Of a stretch of DNA of 41,240 nucleotides, positions 23,059 to 32,263 are shown in pieces. Under the pieces are notes generated by a model. That model ran no database searches. It saw only the letters and a program-made list of their open reading frames with translations, and was not told the DNA's origin. The stretch comes from a bacterium (lineage in GTDB: Bacteria; Pseudomonadota; Alphaproteobacteria; Rs-D84): positions 1-41,240 of the forward strand of contig JAAVBP010000018.1 of the NCBI GenBank assembly GCA_014803525.1. Reading direction: 5' to 3'. The translations under genes were made by a program, and so were the position numbers. The first letter of the stretch is position 1. Each line of letters opens with the position of its first letter.

Positions 23059-23919
23059 TTAACTTGCGCGGGGCGCCAAGCCACCTAATTTACGAATGTG
23101 GCGCACCATACGATGGACATCCCCCTCGCGTACGGATGATTTGATCTTATCCATACCGACATATGATTTAATTTGTTTATAGATTATGTCATAGCGCATC
23201 GCATATGATTTCTTGCGTCCTATGAATTCCATTACCTTCAGTAATGAATACGCATCATCCCATACAAATGGGCGATATCGAAAATGTTTATTCCCCAGCT
23301 TTCTTAACCGATTTGGGCGTCGCGCCAGATATTCCAGTTCGATATAATTTGTTTTGGAAACCGCCAACTGAAAATCAATCAAAACCAAGCGCCCGTCAAT
23401 TATCATCAGATTGTCCGGACGGATGTCGCGGTGCACAACATCAGACGCGCGCAGGGCACAAAATATCCGCCACAGATCGCCGATGATTTTTGATCGTTCG
23501 GCCGGGGTTAATGAATTCGTCATTATTGCAGTTTTAAGCGTCATGCCGCGCACATATTCATTTGCAAAAAATCGACATGTATCATCGTCATTAAAATACA
23601 GCGGACGAATAAAATGTTGCGGATCAATATCATACAACGCCGCGCCCATTTTGTATTCATTTTCATATATGCCGGCATGCTTGCCTGTCTTTATAAACAG
23701 ACGACTGCCATTTTTGTCCGTTCCAATCATGAATTTATTGCAAATAACACCCGTGATATGCTGTACATCATGTATGCCGAATTTTTTGTACAGAAAATCA
23801 ATCGTGTTATTTAATTCGACATTGTTTTCTGTACTCACAGGCAGGGTGTGATTTTCCTCATACCTGGCCAATGTGCTTTCTATCTTATTTTGTTTCCAAT
23901 GTTTTTGCAGTATTTTCAT
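23059..23919 (-). CDS. Protein kinase-like phosphotransferase
   Basis: A 286-aa protein with a reduced eukaryotic-type kinase fold. Visible are the ATP lysine K77 (RLFIKTG), the catalytic loop HRDIRPDN at 163-170 (base D165, N170) and the metal motif at 182-184, which reads DFQ instead of DFG. It resembles the LPS-core/RIO/ABC1-like small-molecule or sugar kinases more than Ser/Thr receptor kinases. No membrane segment. The start is uncertain: ATG at 23919 fits best; in-frame alternatives lie at 23952 and 24024, but a candidate promoter (TTGCCT, TAACAT) overlaps the former. Confidence 0.65.
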   Translation of the reverse strand: MKILQKHWKQNKIESTLARYEENHTLPVSTENNVELNNTIDFLYKKFGIHDVQHITGVICNKFMIGTDKNGSRLFIKTGKHAGIYENEYKMGAALYDIDPQHFIRPLYFNDDDTCRFFANEYVRGMTLKTAIMTNSLTPAERSKIIGDLWRIFCALRASDVVHRDIRPDNLMIIDGRLVLIDFQLAVSKTNYIELEYLARRPNRLRKLGNKHFRYRPFVWDDAYSLLKVMEFIGRKKSYAMRYDIIYKQIKSYVGMDKIKSSVREGDVHRMVRHIRKLGGLAPRAS

Positions 23920-24006
23920 ATCAATATGCCCAATATATAGGAATGTTATCATATCAGATATACAAAGGCAAATATTAAAAATAATGTTTATACATCGATT
24001 AAATTG

Positions 24007-24015
24007 TGGTATAAT
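24007..24015 (+). promoter_or_regulatory. Extended -10 promoter, leaderless geometry
   Basis: TGG plus TATAAT (24010-24015) lies 7 nt before the ATG at 24023. The -35 region is weak, as usual for extended -10 promoters. No ribosome binding site. Confidence 0.6.
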
Positions 24016-24022
24016 TAATGCC

Positions 24023-24376
24023 ATGACAGGATATAGAATATTTTTATTGGCGGCGTTGGTCGGATTAACCGGATGTCACCGCGATTACCAATATATGCCG
24101 GAAACGGAATATGTTGAATACATAGATGTTGTTGACCAAGATAATGGCGCGCCCATTCCAGAATGTACTGCAGATGATATTCCATCGGGCCAGGTAAAAT
24201 ATTCTGTGCCGCGCGATGGTGATTTAACACTGGAAACACGTCATCATATAATCCAGGTCCAAGGAGCGCCTGGTACGGAATATGAATATCGTGTCTGGGC
24301 CGGGGATAAATCGTATAATGACGATCCGGACTTGATTGTAAGTGATGGAAACATAATGGTTTTACAGGAAAATTAA
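24023..24376 (+). CDS. Small lipoprotein, unknown function
   Basis: A 117-aa protein with a lipoprotein signal: short n-region, hydrophobic core and lipobox LTGC, giving the lipidated cysteine at residue 18. The mature part is acidic and beta-rich with no known domain. A frame reaching back to 23873 exists, but the lipobox spacing and promoter both support the ATG at 24023. It is divergent from the kinase-like gene. Confidence 0.65.
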   Translation: MTGYRIFLLAALVGLTGCHRDYQYMPETEYVEYIDVVDQDNGAPIPECTADDIPSGQVKYSVPRDGDLTLETRHHIIQVQGAPGTEYEYRVWAGDKSYNDDPDLIVSDGNIMVLQEN

Positions 24377-24382
24377 CAAATA

Positions 24383-24403
24383 AAACGGGCAATTGCCCGT
24401 TTC
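24383..24403. terminator. Terminator between lipoprotein and flavoprotein genes
   Basis: AAACGGGC pairs with GCCCGTTT across AATT (24383-24402). The T tail is short; it can serve both convergent genes. Confidence 0.6.
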
Positions 24404-24406
24404 TGT

Positions 24407-25561
24407 TTATGCATTCGTGCCCGCAACCCGTCCGGATGCCCATGCCCATTGCAGGTTATATCCCCCCAGGTCGCCTGTTATATCAATTACTTCGCCTGCA
24501 AAGAACATGCCCGGACACAGTTTTGATTCCATTGTTTTTGATGATATATCGGCGGTATCGATACCGCCGAATGTAACCTCGGCTGCGGCCATGCCATGAT
24601 GATGCCATGTGCCGGCGGGAATACATATGTGTGATAGATTTTGTGCAATATTTTTTAGATCTGTATCACGAATATCGGCAATGTTTTTTGTGTCGTTGGC
24701 AAAATGCCGTGCGATTTGTGCAGGTAATCGCATGCCTAATATTGTGGCCAAATTTTTTCGCCCATGTTCATGCTTCATTTCACGCAACCAATTATACACA
24801 TCTGCGCCCGGTAATATATTTATTGTTATGTCGTTATTATTGCCCGCAACAGATGCAGAATATACCGCCGGTCCGCCAATTCCAAAATGTGTAAACAGCA
24901 TGTCGCCGACAATATTTCGGTTGCCAACATTTATTTCCACCGGGATGGATATGCCCGCCCAGTTGGTTGGAAACACATTTGTATCAACTGAACACAGGGC
25001 GGGGCGTGGCGGAATGATTTTATGACCGAATTTCTTTGCAATTTTATATCCGATATCTGAAACGCCGTGTGTTGCAAATGATATACCACCCGTTGCGATA
25101 ATGATACTGTTGGCGTAAATTTCACCATTGTCAGAAGTAATTCGGAACGTATCGCCATTTTTTTGTACGTCGGTAACGTTGGTGTTTGTCATTATTTTGG
25201 CATTCGCAGCATCGTTGCACAGTGCGCGTACAATATCCGCCGCGCCCGTTGTGCAAAAATATTGTCCCGGGGTCTTTTCGACGTAGTGTAATCCGTGGTG
25301 TGTAACCCAACTTAATATATCCGTAACACTGACGCGTGCCAATGCCCCGCGCACAAAGTTAGGATTTTTTCCGAAATATTTATCTGGTCCGGCCGCCATA
25401 TTTGTAAAATTGCACCGTCCGCCGCCAGATGCCATAACCTTGCGCGCGGGGGTGGGGCCCATATCCAATACTATGACCTGCCGACCGCGGGCGGTCCCGG
25501 TCATTGCCGCGGCCAGACCCGCCGCCCCACCACCAATAATTGCAATATCGTAATGTTTCAT
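24407..25561 (-). CDS. HI0933-family NAD(P)/FAD-dependent oxidoreductase
   Basis: A 384-aa flavoprotein. FAD-binding dinucleotide motif IIGGGAAGLAAAM near residue 6; the family signature ARKVMASGGGRCNFTN; a second glycine motif IIIATGGISFATHG; and the C-terminal FAGEVIDITGDLGGYNLQWAWASG motif. This is the HI0933/YhiN/BaiN group, whose substrates are mostly unknown. I chose the ATG at 25561 because a consensus promoter puts the transcription start there; ATG at 25570 lies within the -10 box. Confidence 0.88.
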   Translation of the reverse strand: MKHYDIAIIGGGAAGLAAAMTGTARGRQVIVLDMGPTPARKVMASGGGRCNFTNMAAGPDKYFGKNPNFVRGALARVSVTDILSWVTHHGLHYVEKTPGQYFCTTGAADIVRALCNDAANAKIMTNTNVTDVQKNGDTFRITSDNGEIYANSIIIATGGISFATHGVSDIGYKIAKKFGHKIIPPRPALCSVDTNVFPTNWAGISIPVEINVGNRNIVGDMLFTHFGIGGPAVYSASVAGNNNDITINILPGADVYNWLREMKHEHGRKNLATILGMRLPAQIARHFANDTKNIADIRDTDLKNIAQNLSHICIPAGTWHHHGMAAAEVTFGGIDTADISSKTMESKLCPGMFFAGEVIDITGDLGGYNLQWAWASGRVAGTNA

Positions 25562-25568
25562 GTTGTGC

Positions 25569-25597
25569 ATGATATATTTATATTTGTGTCTGGTCAA
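25569..25597 (-). promoter_or_regulatory. Flavoprotein promoter, leaderless geometry
   Basis: Minus strand TTGACC (25592-25597), a 17-nt spacer, TATCAT (25569-25574), then 7 nt to the ATG at 25561. Confidence 0.65.
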
Positions 25598-25609
25598 ATG
25601 ATATAACGT

Positions 25610-25635
25610 AATAATCCCGGTTGCCCGGGATTATT
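25610..25635 (-). terminator. Terminator hairpin of the giant Cys-rich gene
   Basis: An 11-bp perfect stem (25610-25620 with 25625-25635), loop TTGC. The T tract lies mostly within the stem, so strength is uncertain. Confidence 0.6.
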
Positions 25636-25637
25636 GT

Positions 25638-28600
25638 TTACCACATTATGTATCCTTCTTTACAGGTCCGCTCACACTTATGTGTTACTGGGTTCCATTT
25701 CATGGTGCCCGTTTCATCCTCGTACCCATTTACATCACATATCGGCGTGCACTCGTTGTTTTCAAGGTTGTACATTTCACCTTGGTACATACATGCGGAT
25801 ATTATGCACTCGCGGCTATAGCTGCTGGCGGCCAGTTCGCCATTAACGCCGAACTTGTTTCTGCAGCTGCCACATTGTTTGGTCGGCTCATTCGTTTCGG
25901 ACTTGTCATTTGTAAAGCCCGGATCGCAAGATGTCGCCACACATTCACCCCATGTGTTTGTTTTGTTGTCCCATTCTCTGATTCCGGTACCATGCTCTAT
26001 GGCGCAATCCTGGACGTCTTTAACACACGCATTTGATGACAGGTGATATCCATCTGCGCATTCTTGGATCGTGCATACGCCATAAGAATTGGTTCTGTTG
26101 TTCCACTGTTTCTGGGCAGATACTGCATTTGGTGCCGAACATTCTGCAATATCGGATTCACATTTCTGGCCATATGGATGCCATCCCGGCGCACACGATT
26201 CGACCAAACAATTCCCCGTTGATTTATAACTTAGGGCGTGTTCGCGATTACATGCCTGACAGTGACCATTAACCATTTCAAACGATGGCTTGCAAGATGT
26301 AACAATGCATTTGCCGTCAACAATATCACATGGATTTCCGTCGTCATCAAATCCTTTGTACGTACATGCATTCGGATATTGTACCGTGTTATTTTCCGGT
26401 ACGGCCGTGCCGCCATCAATTGCATATTTCTGACAGATGCGGTAACAACTGCTGGGGCCGCTTGCGCCGATATCGGAATAGGGCCATTCGCCATCGCCTA
26501 AACTGGCACATGTTTTTGGCGTGTCGCAGTTTTGGCCTGCCGGGCAATTGGGGTCAACACCACCACAGAAACTGCCTGCTGGGCACAGTTCACATATCTT
26601 TTGGGCAGTGTTCTTTGTATATCCGGCGATACAGTTGTCTATTTCGCATGTTGATGCGATTCCGTAATAATCGTATCCCGTCATAGTCGCAGCATTTTCT
26701 GCGGTCGCACAGTCGCGATAGCACCTATCCACTGTTGTTGTTCCCGTGTGCGATTTCGTATACTGTCCATTGGTCAGTTCGGAACATGTCTTTGGCTTTT
26801 CCGGACTTGACGGGTCGCATATATATCCGGCTTCACATGCGCGACAGTCACTGGCGCTGCTGCTGGCATCCGTATCAGTTGTTTCACCAACAGCACATGA
26901 GTTGCGACTTAAATCATCTGCCGGACTCCAGAAACCGTATCCAACCTTGATACATGCTGGACTGGTCGAACTGCCGTTGTAATAGTATCCAGCAATACAT
27001 GTCAGTGCCCTTATTGAACAGTTTGTATATCCGCGTGTCGCACTGGAATATGTACACTTTGCCGATGCGGTTCCGTTTTGGAATCCGGCATAGTTATCAT
27101 GATATACATAACATTCTTCTATGCTTTTGGCGCCCGCATCGGCGATACCTGTTGCGCCAGTGGCCGTATCTACTGGGCAAGATTGCGGTTCTGTGCTGCC
27201 ACCTGTACAGAATTTGTTGGCTGGGCATGTTTCGCACGCCATTTCATTGCCATTTGTGACCGCGTTATAACCCGCATTACAGTTGGCCTCTGTATACTTA
27301 CATACCGCATAGTCGGATGCTGTCCATGCAGCTTGGAATACACGGCGTTGCGTTGACCCATTTACAATAGACTTGGTTGCCGGGCAAGACATCAGCTCGG
27401 TCGAAGAACCCGGTGTCTCGGGCTGTGCCGGTTCGTTGGTAAAGTATGACTGGGCCGGGCTATAAGAATCCTTGTCTGTAACTGCGATACAGTCGCGTTC
27501 GCCATTCGTGTTCTTATAACTGTCGTCGTCATAATAACCGCCATCGCATGTCACAATTACAGATACGTCACAGTTATAGCTGTATCCAGTATCCGGATTT
27601 GCCGAAGTGGCCGAGTCGATGTGATAACAGCTGCGTCTGTGTGCACTGTGGCCGCCGGCCGGAACATACCATATGTTCCCCAGATAGCACTGTGTAACTT
27701 CTGTTGACGTTGTGCCAAATGTCTTTACGCCGATATTGTTGTCCAAGAATGGGCACTTTGTGCGTGATGTTGCGTTGCTTGGGCTGTAATATCCAATGCC
27801 AACTTCCGCACAGTCTGTTGCGGCTGCACTGGCCAGATAATGCCCGCCACTACATTTGGTCACTTTGATGTCTTTGCAGTTATAGCTGTAAGCCTTGGTC
27901 GCGGCATTGTAATAGCATGTCTGATAACCGTCTGCGTTATTGGTTGTGGATTTATATGCCAGGTTTGTCGCATAGCAGTTTGTTGCCGCCGTTGAACCGG
28001 CCAACGAACTGATTGTCGTTGCGGCCGCGCCATCTGCGTGTGTATACGTGCCGTTCAATGACTGACATGTATTGAGCCCGCGCGCCGTCCCAACACCAAC
28101 AAATGTATCTACACCCGGGCAATAGCTGCCGGCTGGACACTGGGTGCATGTCGTGCCGGTACCGGTATAGTATGTGCCGGCGTTACAATGTATGGCGGTA
28201 CGGTTCCCATATTGGGCCGTAACTGTGGCGTTTGCGCTGAATATCGTGTATGTAGTGGTCAGCCTGCCCGTTGAATCAACAACGACATCATTGTTTGTGG
28301 ATGTGTATCCTTCAAATGCCATGCCGTCGCCATTTGACGGAACAGTGACCGACGTTATTGATGTTGTTGCCGCGGCATCAGAATACCAACCTGTTGCATA
28401 CTTCAAATAGATTGTGCTATTTGCGCCACCATTGTTCGGATTCAACGTAATTGTCAATATCTTTGGCGTACATGTTGTACCACTGGCGGTATATCCCGCA
28501 GAGCAACTTGTTGTATACACGCAAGATGGGAATGACGTTCCGCTAAAGAATGTCTTTTCACTTACCGGCAGGCGTGTACCGTTTTCTATATTGATCGCAG

Positions 28601-31600
28601 CGCATATGTTATAACAGGCCGTATTTGCTGCAGATGTTTGGGTTTCTGTTGTCACATTTGACGCGGCACCGTTCAGGGCACTACATGCGTTGCGTGTCAG
28701 GTCGCCCGCAGCACTATAGTATCCGTTTCCAGCCACGGAACATGTCGTAGAATTTGCCTGTTCGCGATAATATCCAGCGTCGCACGATGTCACGCTAATG
28801 GTGCAGTTTTTGTCATATGTATTTGTACCGGATGTGATATAGCACATTTGGTTTGCGCGTCCATGTGATACTTCAACGTTGGTACGGTTAACATAACATG
28901 CGTCTTTGGATGTTGAATTTGCCGCAGATGTCACTGTGCCACCCTTAGAATCTGTCGGACAGTCTGTTGCGCATCCGGCGGTGCCAATTGGGGTGCTGCC
29001 TGTTCCTGGACAGTATTTGCCAGCCGGACATGCCACGTGGCCTGTGCCGTTGTAGTATTTGCCTGCCTGACAGTTTTCAATGGCTGTGGACCATTTGGCA
29101 TAGAATGTTTTATCCCCGGGCGCTGCACCTGACGTGATGGTTTCTTCTATATTGCATGTGCCGGATAAAGCCGAATTCATACACCATCCGGCAAAAGTAT
29201 ATCCGGTCTTTGTTGGTTTCCCGGTGATTTTTACCGTGGTTTTATATGTCCAGCTGGTCGGCATGGTTGTCAAAGAATCTGTGGGTTCTGTTCCGCCATT
29301 CAATTCATAGTGGATGGTGTACGTATGCGCGGTCCATTTTGCATAGAATGTACGGTTTGATGTTGATGTATTGGCCCTGATTGTTTGTGTCATGGCGCAT
29401 GTGGCGTTCTCATTAGTTTCTGGATTGGTGGTGCACCATCCGCCAAAATCATATCCGAGTTTTGTTGGTTTCCCGGTGATTTCTACGTCTTCGTCATACA
29501 GGCGATTGCGTGGCATGGTTGTCAAAGAATCTGTGGGTTCTGTTCCACCATTCAATTCATAGTCAATTGTATACACCGTTACCTGACAATCACTTTGTGA
29601 GTCATGATCTTCCTTGGTACCGCCGGCGGCAATAGATGTTCCTCTTGGGCATCGTGTGCAACTGGTTTGTCCGGTATATTGGTTATATTGATTTTCGCCG
29701 CATACAGCACAACCGTTTACCGTCTGGCCACCGGTTGAATCCCTCATTGTTCCAGCTGGACAGGCAGTGTTCCCTCCGGTTGCACCATAGTAAACCTTGA
29801 TACCGCCCGGACAATAATATCCCGCCGGACACACCGTTTCGGTGGCGTCATTCGCATTTGCAATATAATTCCCTGCGGTGGTTGTTTTGTAACATTCATT
29901 TATCGAAGTGGCCCCTGCATTCGATGTATAACCCGTGGGACATGTGGTTTTACCCTGGTCTGTGTGGGCTAGAACATAGTATTCAGTAGCCCAAAGGCCG
30001 CTGCCACCACAATAAGATCCGACCGGACATTTGCTGCATCTTTCTGTGAGGGCGGGCAGATAGTATCCAGAACTGCATTGTACACGCCAATATGCGTAAA
30101 CTTGGGCCGGGAAAGATGTTCGTGAATATACGTCTGTGTTAAAAGTGGCCGTTGATGAGAGGAATTCTTGGCCCAGCGAAGAACTGCTTCCTGTAAAAAC
30201 GCCGTTTGTAAAATCCAATTTGTTTTCAAAATATCCACCAAAAACGTAAGTGGTACCAATCTCTGATGTGCTTGTATTGCGTGTCGGCATATTCTGTACC
30301 GCTATTGATGAGTCCATGGTCGCGTTATCAAGAGAATAATTAACAGAATGATTGGTCGGGGTTATATGAAGCATTGTCGCCAATTTGCCGCCCAGCCGTT
30401 TTGTGCCCCCATTTGTATCTAAAGATACGTCATAGGTACTGCCATCCCATTGGGCATAGAGAGTGGTCGCAGATGTTTGCGTACAACCGGTGTTCCCAGT
30501 ACGTTGACCATTTTCATTAAAACACTGTGTGCCACCAGATTTGGCTGTATAAAATCCTTTGAACGTATATCCTTCACGAGTGGCTGGCTTAATCGGGTTA
30601 GAAAACACTAAATAGCCAGGTTCAGTACATGCAGATTCCCCGTAAAACGATGTCAAATTGTCTGGTTTTGTATAAACGAAATTGGTACCTTGCATGTTTG
30701 CCGCATTCCCACCATTGTAATCAAGTTTTACCTCTATGCAATTCGCAGTCCACTGGGCATATAGGTTTGTGGCGCCACTTATCTCATAACCATAATGCAG
30801 ATCGCCGTTGGCGGATATGCGCTCGACACCGTTTGAACGGGCCGTGTAATATCCATTAAATGTATATCCTGTACGTGTCGGTGGGGTGATGCTAGAAATC
30901 ATACCAGAGCGGTCGCTATTATACCACGATGGTGTATTGCCCGAATTTAAGGCATAAATTGTGCCCAGAGTTGTCTGATCTGCGGTTGAATAATTTCGAT
31001 ACAGCGTAACCTCTGATGCCCATTTTGCATAGTAAGTTTTTGTGCCTGTTGATGTGCTAGAGATGTTCCAGCTTTTGTTGCAATTTCTCAAAGTAGAATC
31101 TGTACACCAATCTACAAAAGTATAATTTGGTTTTGTCGGCGTTCCGTTTATAGTGGCGCCAGTCCCATACGTATAACTGCTGGGCATTCCACTTGATGAT
31201 GCAGTGGCCCCAGTCATATTTGCATATGTAATAGTATATGAAGCAGAGCAGCCGTCTGCATCACGTTCAAAATCCTCTGCCAATATTGTGGCGTTACTGC
31301 CGATAGCCCCAGCACGATTATGATAACCTGTCTGACATACGCATTGCGCTTGGGTGTTTCCTGCTGACGAGGTTGATTTATCGGGGCATGATTTACATGT
31401 TGATCCACTTAAATAATATCCTGCCATACATGCCGTTGCCCGTGGTGATGATGAAGACATGCTTGTGTAGGCACTGCATCCTGTACACTGGCTAACACCG
31501 TTGCTGCCGGCATTACCGCTTGTGTATTTACCAGTACATGTTTGATAGTCTGTTATTGTGCATGCTGTGGCATGCACTGAATTTTTTTCTACGGTTGTAC

Positions 31601-31817
31601 AATCACGTGTTATATTATTCGTGCTGGTTGTATTACTTGCTGTTTTGCAGTCTATACATGAATTCCCGGCGCCAGTACCACTTAGATAATATCCGGCATT
31701 ACATGATGTATATTCTCTTACGGTGCTACATGTATAGTCGGCGGCAAACGAATTTGTCGTAAATAATGCAATCGCCAAAGATGCCAATATGCCCAGAAAT
31801 CTGCACTTTTTCGCCAT
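25638..31817 (-). CDS. Giant Cys-rich exported protein with InlB B-repeats
   Basis: A 2059-aa protein. Signal peptide at residues 1-26 (cut after NSFAA). A Cys-rich part (about 28-190) is followed by Listeria-Bacteroides (InlB B) repeats at about 193-600, each ending in a YYAKW- or YAQW-type motif. A second Cys-rich block then gives way to two nearly identical 70-residue B-repeats (ELNGGTEPTDSLTTMP) at about 780-925. The remaining 1100 residues are Cys-rich modules of the CPAGxYCPG (GCC2/GCC3 or EGF-like) kind. No LPXTG, barrel or membrane anchor is visible. Likely a secreted or surface adhesin stabilised by many disulfides. Start set at 31817 by the signal peptide and a GAGAGG site; the frame extends further upstream without support. 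Confidence 0.85.
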   Translation of the reverse strand: MAKKCRFLGILASLAIALFTTNSFAADYTCSTVREYTSCNAGYYLSGTGAGNSCIDCKTASNTTSTNNITRDCTTVEKNSVHATACTITDYQTCTGKYTSGNAGSNGVSQCTGCSAYTSMSSSSPRATACMAGYYLSGSTCKSCPDKSTSSAGNTQAQCVCQTGYHNRAGAIGSNATILAEDFERDADGCSASYTITYANMTGATASSSGMPSSYTYGTGATINGTPTKPNYTFVDWCTDSTLRNCNKSWNISSTSTGTKTYYAKWASEVTLYRNYSTADQTTLGTIYALNSGNTPSWYNSDRSGMISSITPPTRTGYTFNGYYTARSNGVERISANGDLHYGYEISGATNLYAQWTANCIEVKLDYNGGNAANMQGTNFVYTKPDNLTSFYGESACTEPGYLVFSNPIKPATREGYTFKGFYTAKSGGTQCFNENGQRTGNTGCTQTSATTLYAQWDGSTYDVSLDTNGGTKRLGGKLATMLHITPTNHSVNYSLDNATMDSSIAVQNMPTRNTSTSEIGTTYVFGGYFENKLDFTNGVFTGSSSSLGQEFLSSTATFNTDVYSRTSFPAQVYAYWRVQCSSGYYLPALTERCSKCPVGSYCGGSGLWATEYYVLAHTDQGKTTCPTGYTSNAGATSINECYKTTTAGNYIANANDATETVCPAGYYCPGGIKVYYGATGGNTACPAGTMRDSTGGQTVNGCAVCGENQYNQYTGQTSCTRCPRGTSIAAGGTKEDHDSQSDCQVTVYTIDYELNGGTEPTDSLTTMPRNRLYDEDVEITGKPTKLGYDFGGWCTTNPETNENATCAMTQTIRANTSTSNRTFYAKWTAHTYTIHYELNGGTEPTDSLTTMPTSWTYKTTVKITGKPTKTGYTFAGWCMNSALSGTCNIEETITSGAAPGDKTFYAKWSTAIENCQAGKYYNGTGHVACPAGKYCPGTGSTPIGTAGCATDCPTDSKGGTVTSAANSTSKDACYVNRTNVEVSHGRANQMCYITSGTNTYDKNCTISVTSCDAGYYREQANSTTCSVAGNGYYSAAGDLTRNACSALNGAASNVTTETQTSAANTACYNICAAINIENGTRLPVSEKTFFSGTSFPSCVYTTSCSAGYTASGTTCTPKILTITLNPNNGGANSTIYLKYATGWYSDAAATTSITSVTVPSNGDGMAFEGYTSTNNDVVVDSTGRLTTTYTIFSANATVTAQYGNRTAIHCNAGTYYTGTGTTCTQCPAGSYCPGVDTFVGVGTARGLNTCQSLNGTYTHADGAAATTISSLAGSTAATNCYATNLAYKSTTNNADGYQTCYYNAATKAYSYNCKDIKVTKCSGGHYLASAAATDCAEVGIGYYSPSNATSRTKCPFLDNNIGVKTFGTTSTEVTQCYLGNIWYVPAGGHSAHRRSCYHIDSATSANPDTGYSYNCDVSVIVTCDGGYYDDDSYKNTNGERDCIAVTDKDSYSPAQSYFTNEPAQPETPGSSTELMSCPATKSIVNGSTQRRVFQAAWTASDYAVCKYTEANCNAGYNAVTNGNEMACETCPANKFCTGGSTEPQSCPVDTATGATGIADAGAKSIEECYVYHDNYAGFQNGTASAKCTYSSATRGYTNCSIRALTCIAGYYYNGSSTSPACIKVGYGFWSPADDLSRNSCAVGETTDTDASSSASDCRACEAGYICDPSSPEKPKTCSELTNGQYTKSHTGTTTVDRCYRDCATAENAATMTGYDYYGIASTCEIDNCIAGYTKNTAQKICELCPAGSFCGGVDPNCPAGQNCDTPKTCASLGDGEWPYSDIGASGPSSCYRICQKYAIDGGTAVPENNTVQYPNACTYKGFDDDGNPCDIVDGKCIVTSCKPSFEMVNGHCQACNREHALSYKSTGNCLVESCAPGWHPYGQKCESDIAECSAPNAVSAQKQWNNRTNSYGVCTIQECADGYHLSSNACVKDVQDCAIEHGTGIREWDNKTNTWGECVATSCDPGFTNDKSETNEPTKQCGSCRNKFGVNGELAASSYSRECIISACMYQGEMYNLENNECTPICDVNGYEDETGTMKWNPVTHKCERTCKEGYIMW

Positions 31818-31943
31818 ATTTTCCTCTCTTTTGTATATAAGGGTAGAAAAAAAGCCATATGTCGTGCAAGTGAAAAAATATGTATTTGTTATATATTTTA
31901 TGCGGGGGCGCATTGGGTGCGGGTGATAAATGCATGATAAAAT

Positions 31944-31965
31944 AAAAAAATCCGCCAATGGCGGA
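31944..31965 (-). terminator. Terminator of tRNA(CAT)
   Basis: TCCGCC pairs with GGCGGA across AAT, followed on the minus strand by T7. Confidence 0.85.
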
Positions 31966-31972
31966 ATTATAT

Positions 31973-32049
31973 TGGTGGGTTAGGTAGGACTTGAACCCAC
32001 GACCAAAGCGTTATGAGCGCTCCGCTCTAACCAACTGAGCTACTAACCC
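31973..32049 (-). tRNA. tRNA with anticodon CAT (Met or Ile2)
   Basis: A 77-nt tRNA with encoded CCA. The acceptor stem GGGTTAG/CTAACCC, D arm GCTCAGTTGGTTAGAGC, anticodon loop CTCATAA and T arm with TTCAAGT are all complete. It is not the initiator: G1 pairs with C72. It may be elongator Met or the lysidine-modified Ile2; the variable loop and T arm (TTGGTCG...GGTTCAAGTCC) look somewhat more like Ile2. Confidence 0.93.
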
Positions 32050-32059
32050 AACGAACATT

Positions 32060-32087
32060 ATTATATATATTTTCATTTTTGTTGCAA
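32060..32087 (-). promoter_or_regulatory. tRNA(CAT) promoter
   Basis: Minus strand TTGCAA (32082-32087), a 16-nt spacer, TATAAT (32060-32065); predicted start about 4 nt before the mature tRNA. Confidence 0.7.
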
Positions 32088-32131
32088 GACAAAATTTACA
32101 GAAAATCAGAATAGGTTCTTGTTTGCTGGAT

Positions 32132-32155
32132 TTACGGCGGGGCGCCCCGCCGTAA
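32132..32155. repeat. 24-bp perfect GC-rich palindrome
   Basis: TTACGGCGGGGC followed by its exact reverse complement, without a loop, inside an otherwise A/T-rich gap. Flanks GCTGGAT and ATGACAATGGCA resemble those of dispersed REP-like palindromes. A second GC-rich, self-complementary patch lies at about 32200-32215. Otherwise 32090-32263 holds nothing I recognise. Confidence 0.6.
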
Positions 32156-32263
32156 TGACAATGGCACGAATTGGCAAAGGCCGCGTGTCCGTATTGTCGG
32201 CGCCGCCGGCAGGGGGCTTTTTATATCTTGTATTTTTTTGCACAGTATGGCACCATTGGTGGT

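Noticed and set aside
26033..31762. Many open frames on the plus strand opposite the giant gene
   Set aside because: They follow from the composition of the Cys-rich repeats and have no ribosome binding sites or protein-like content.
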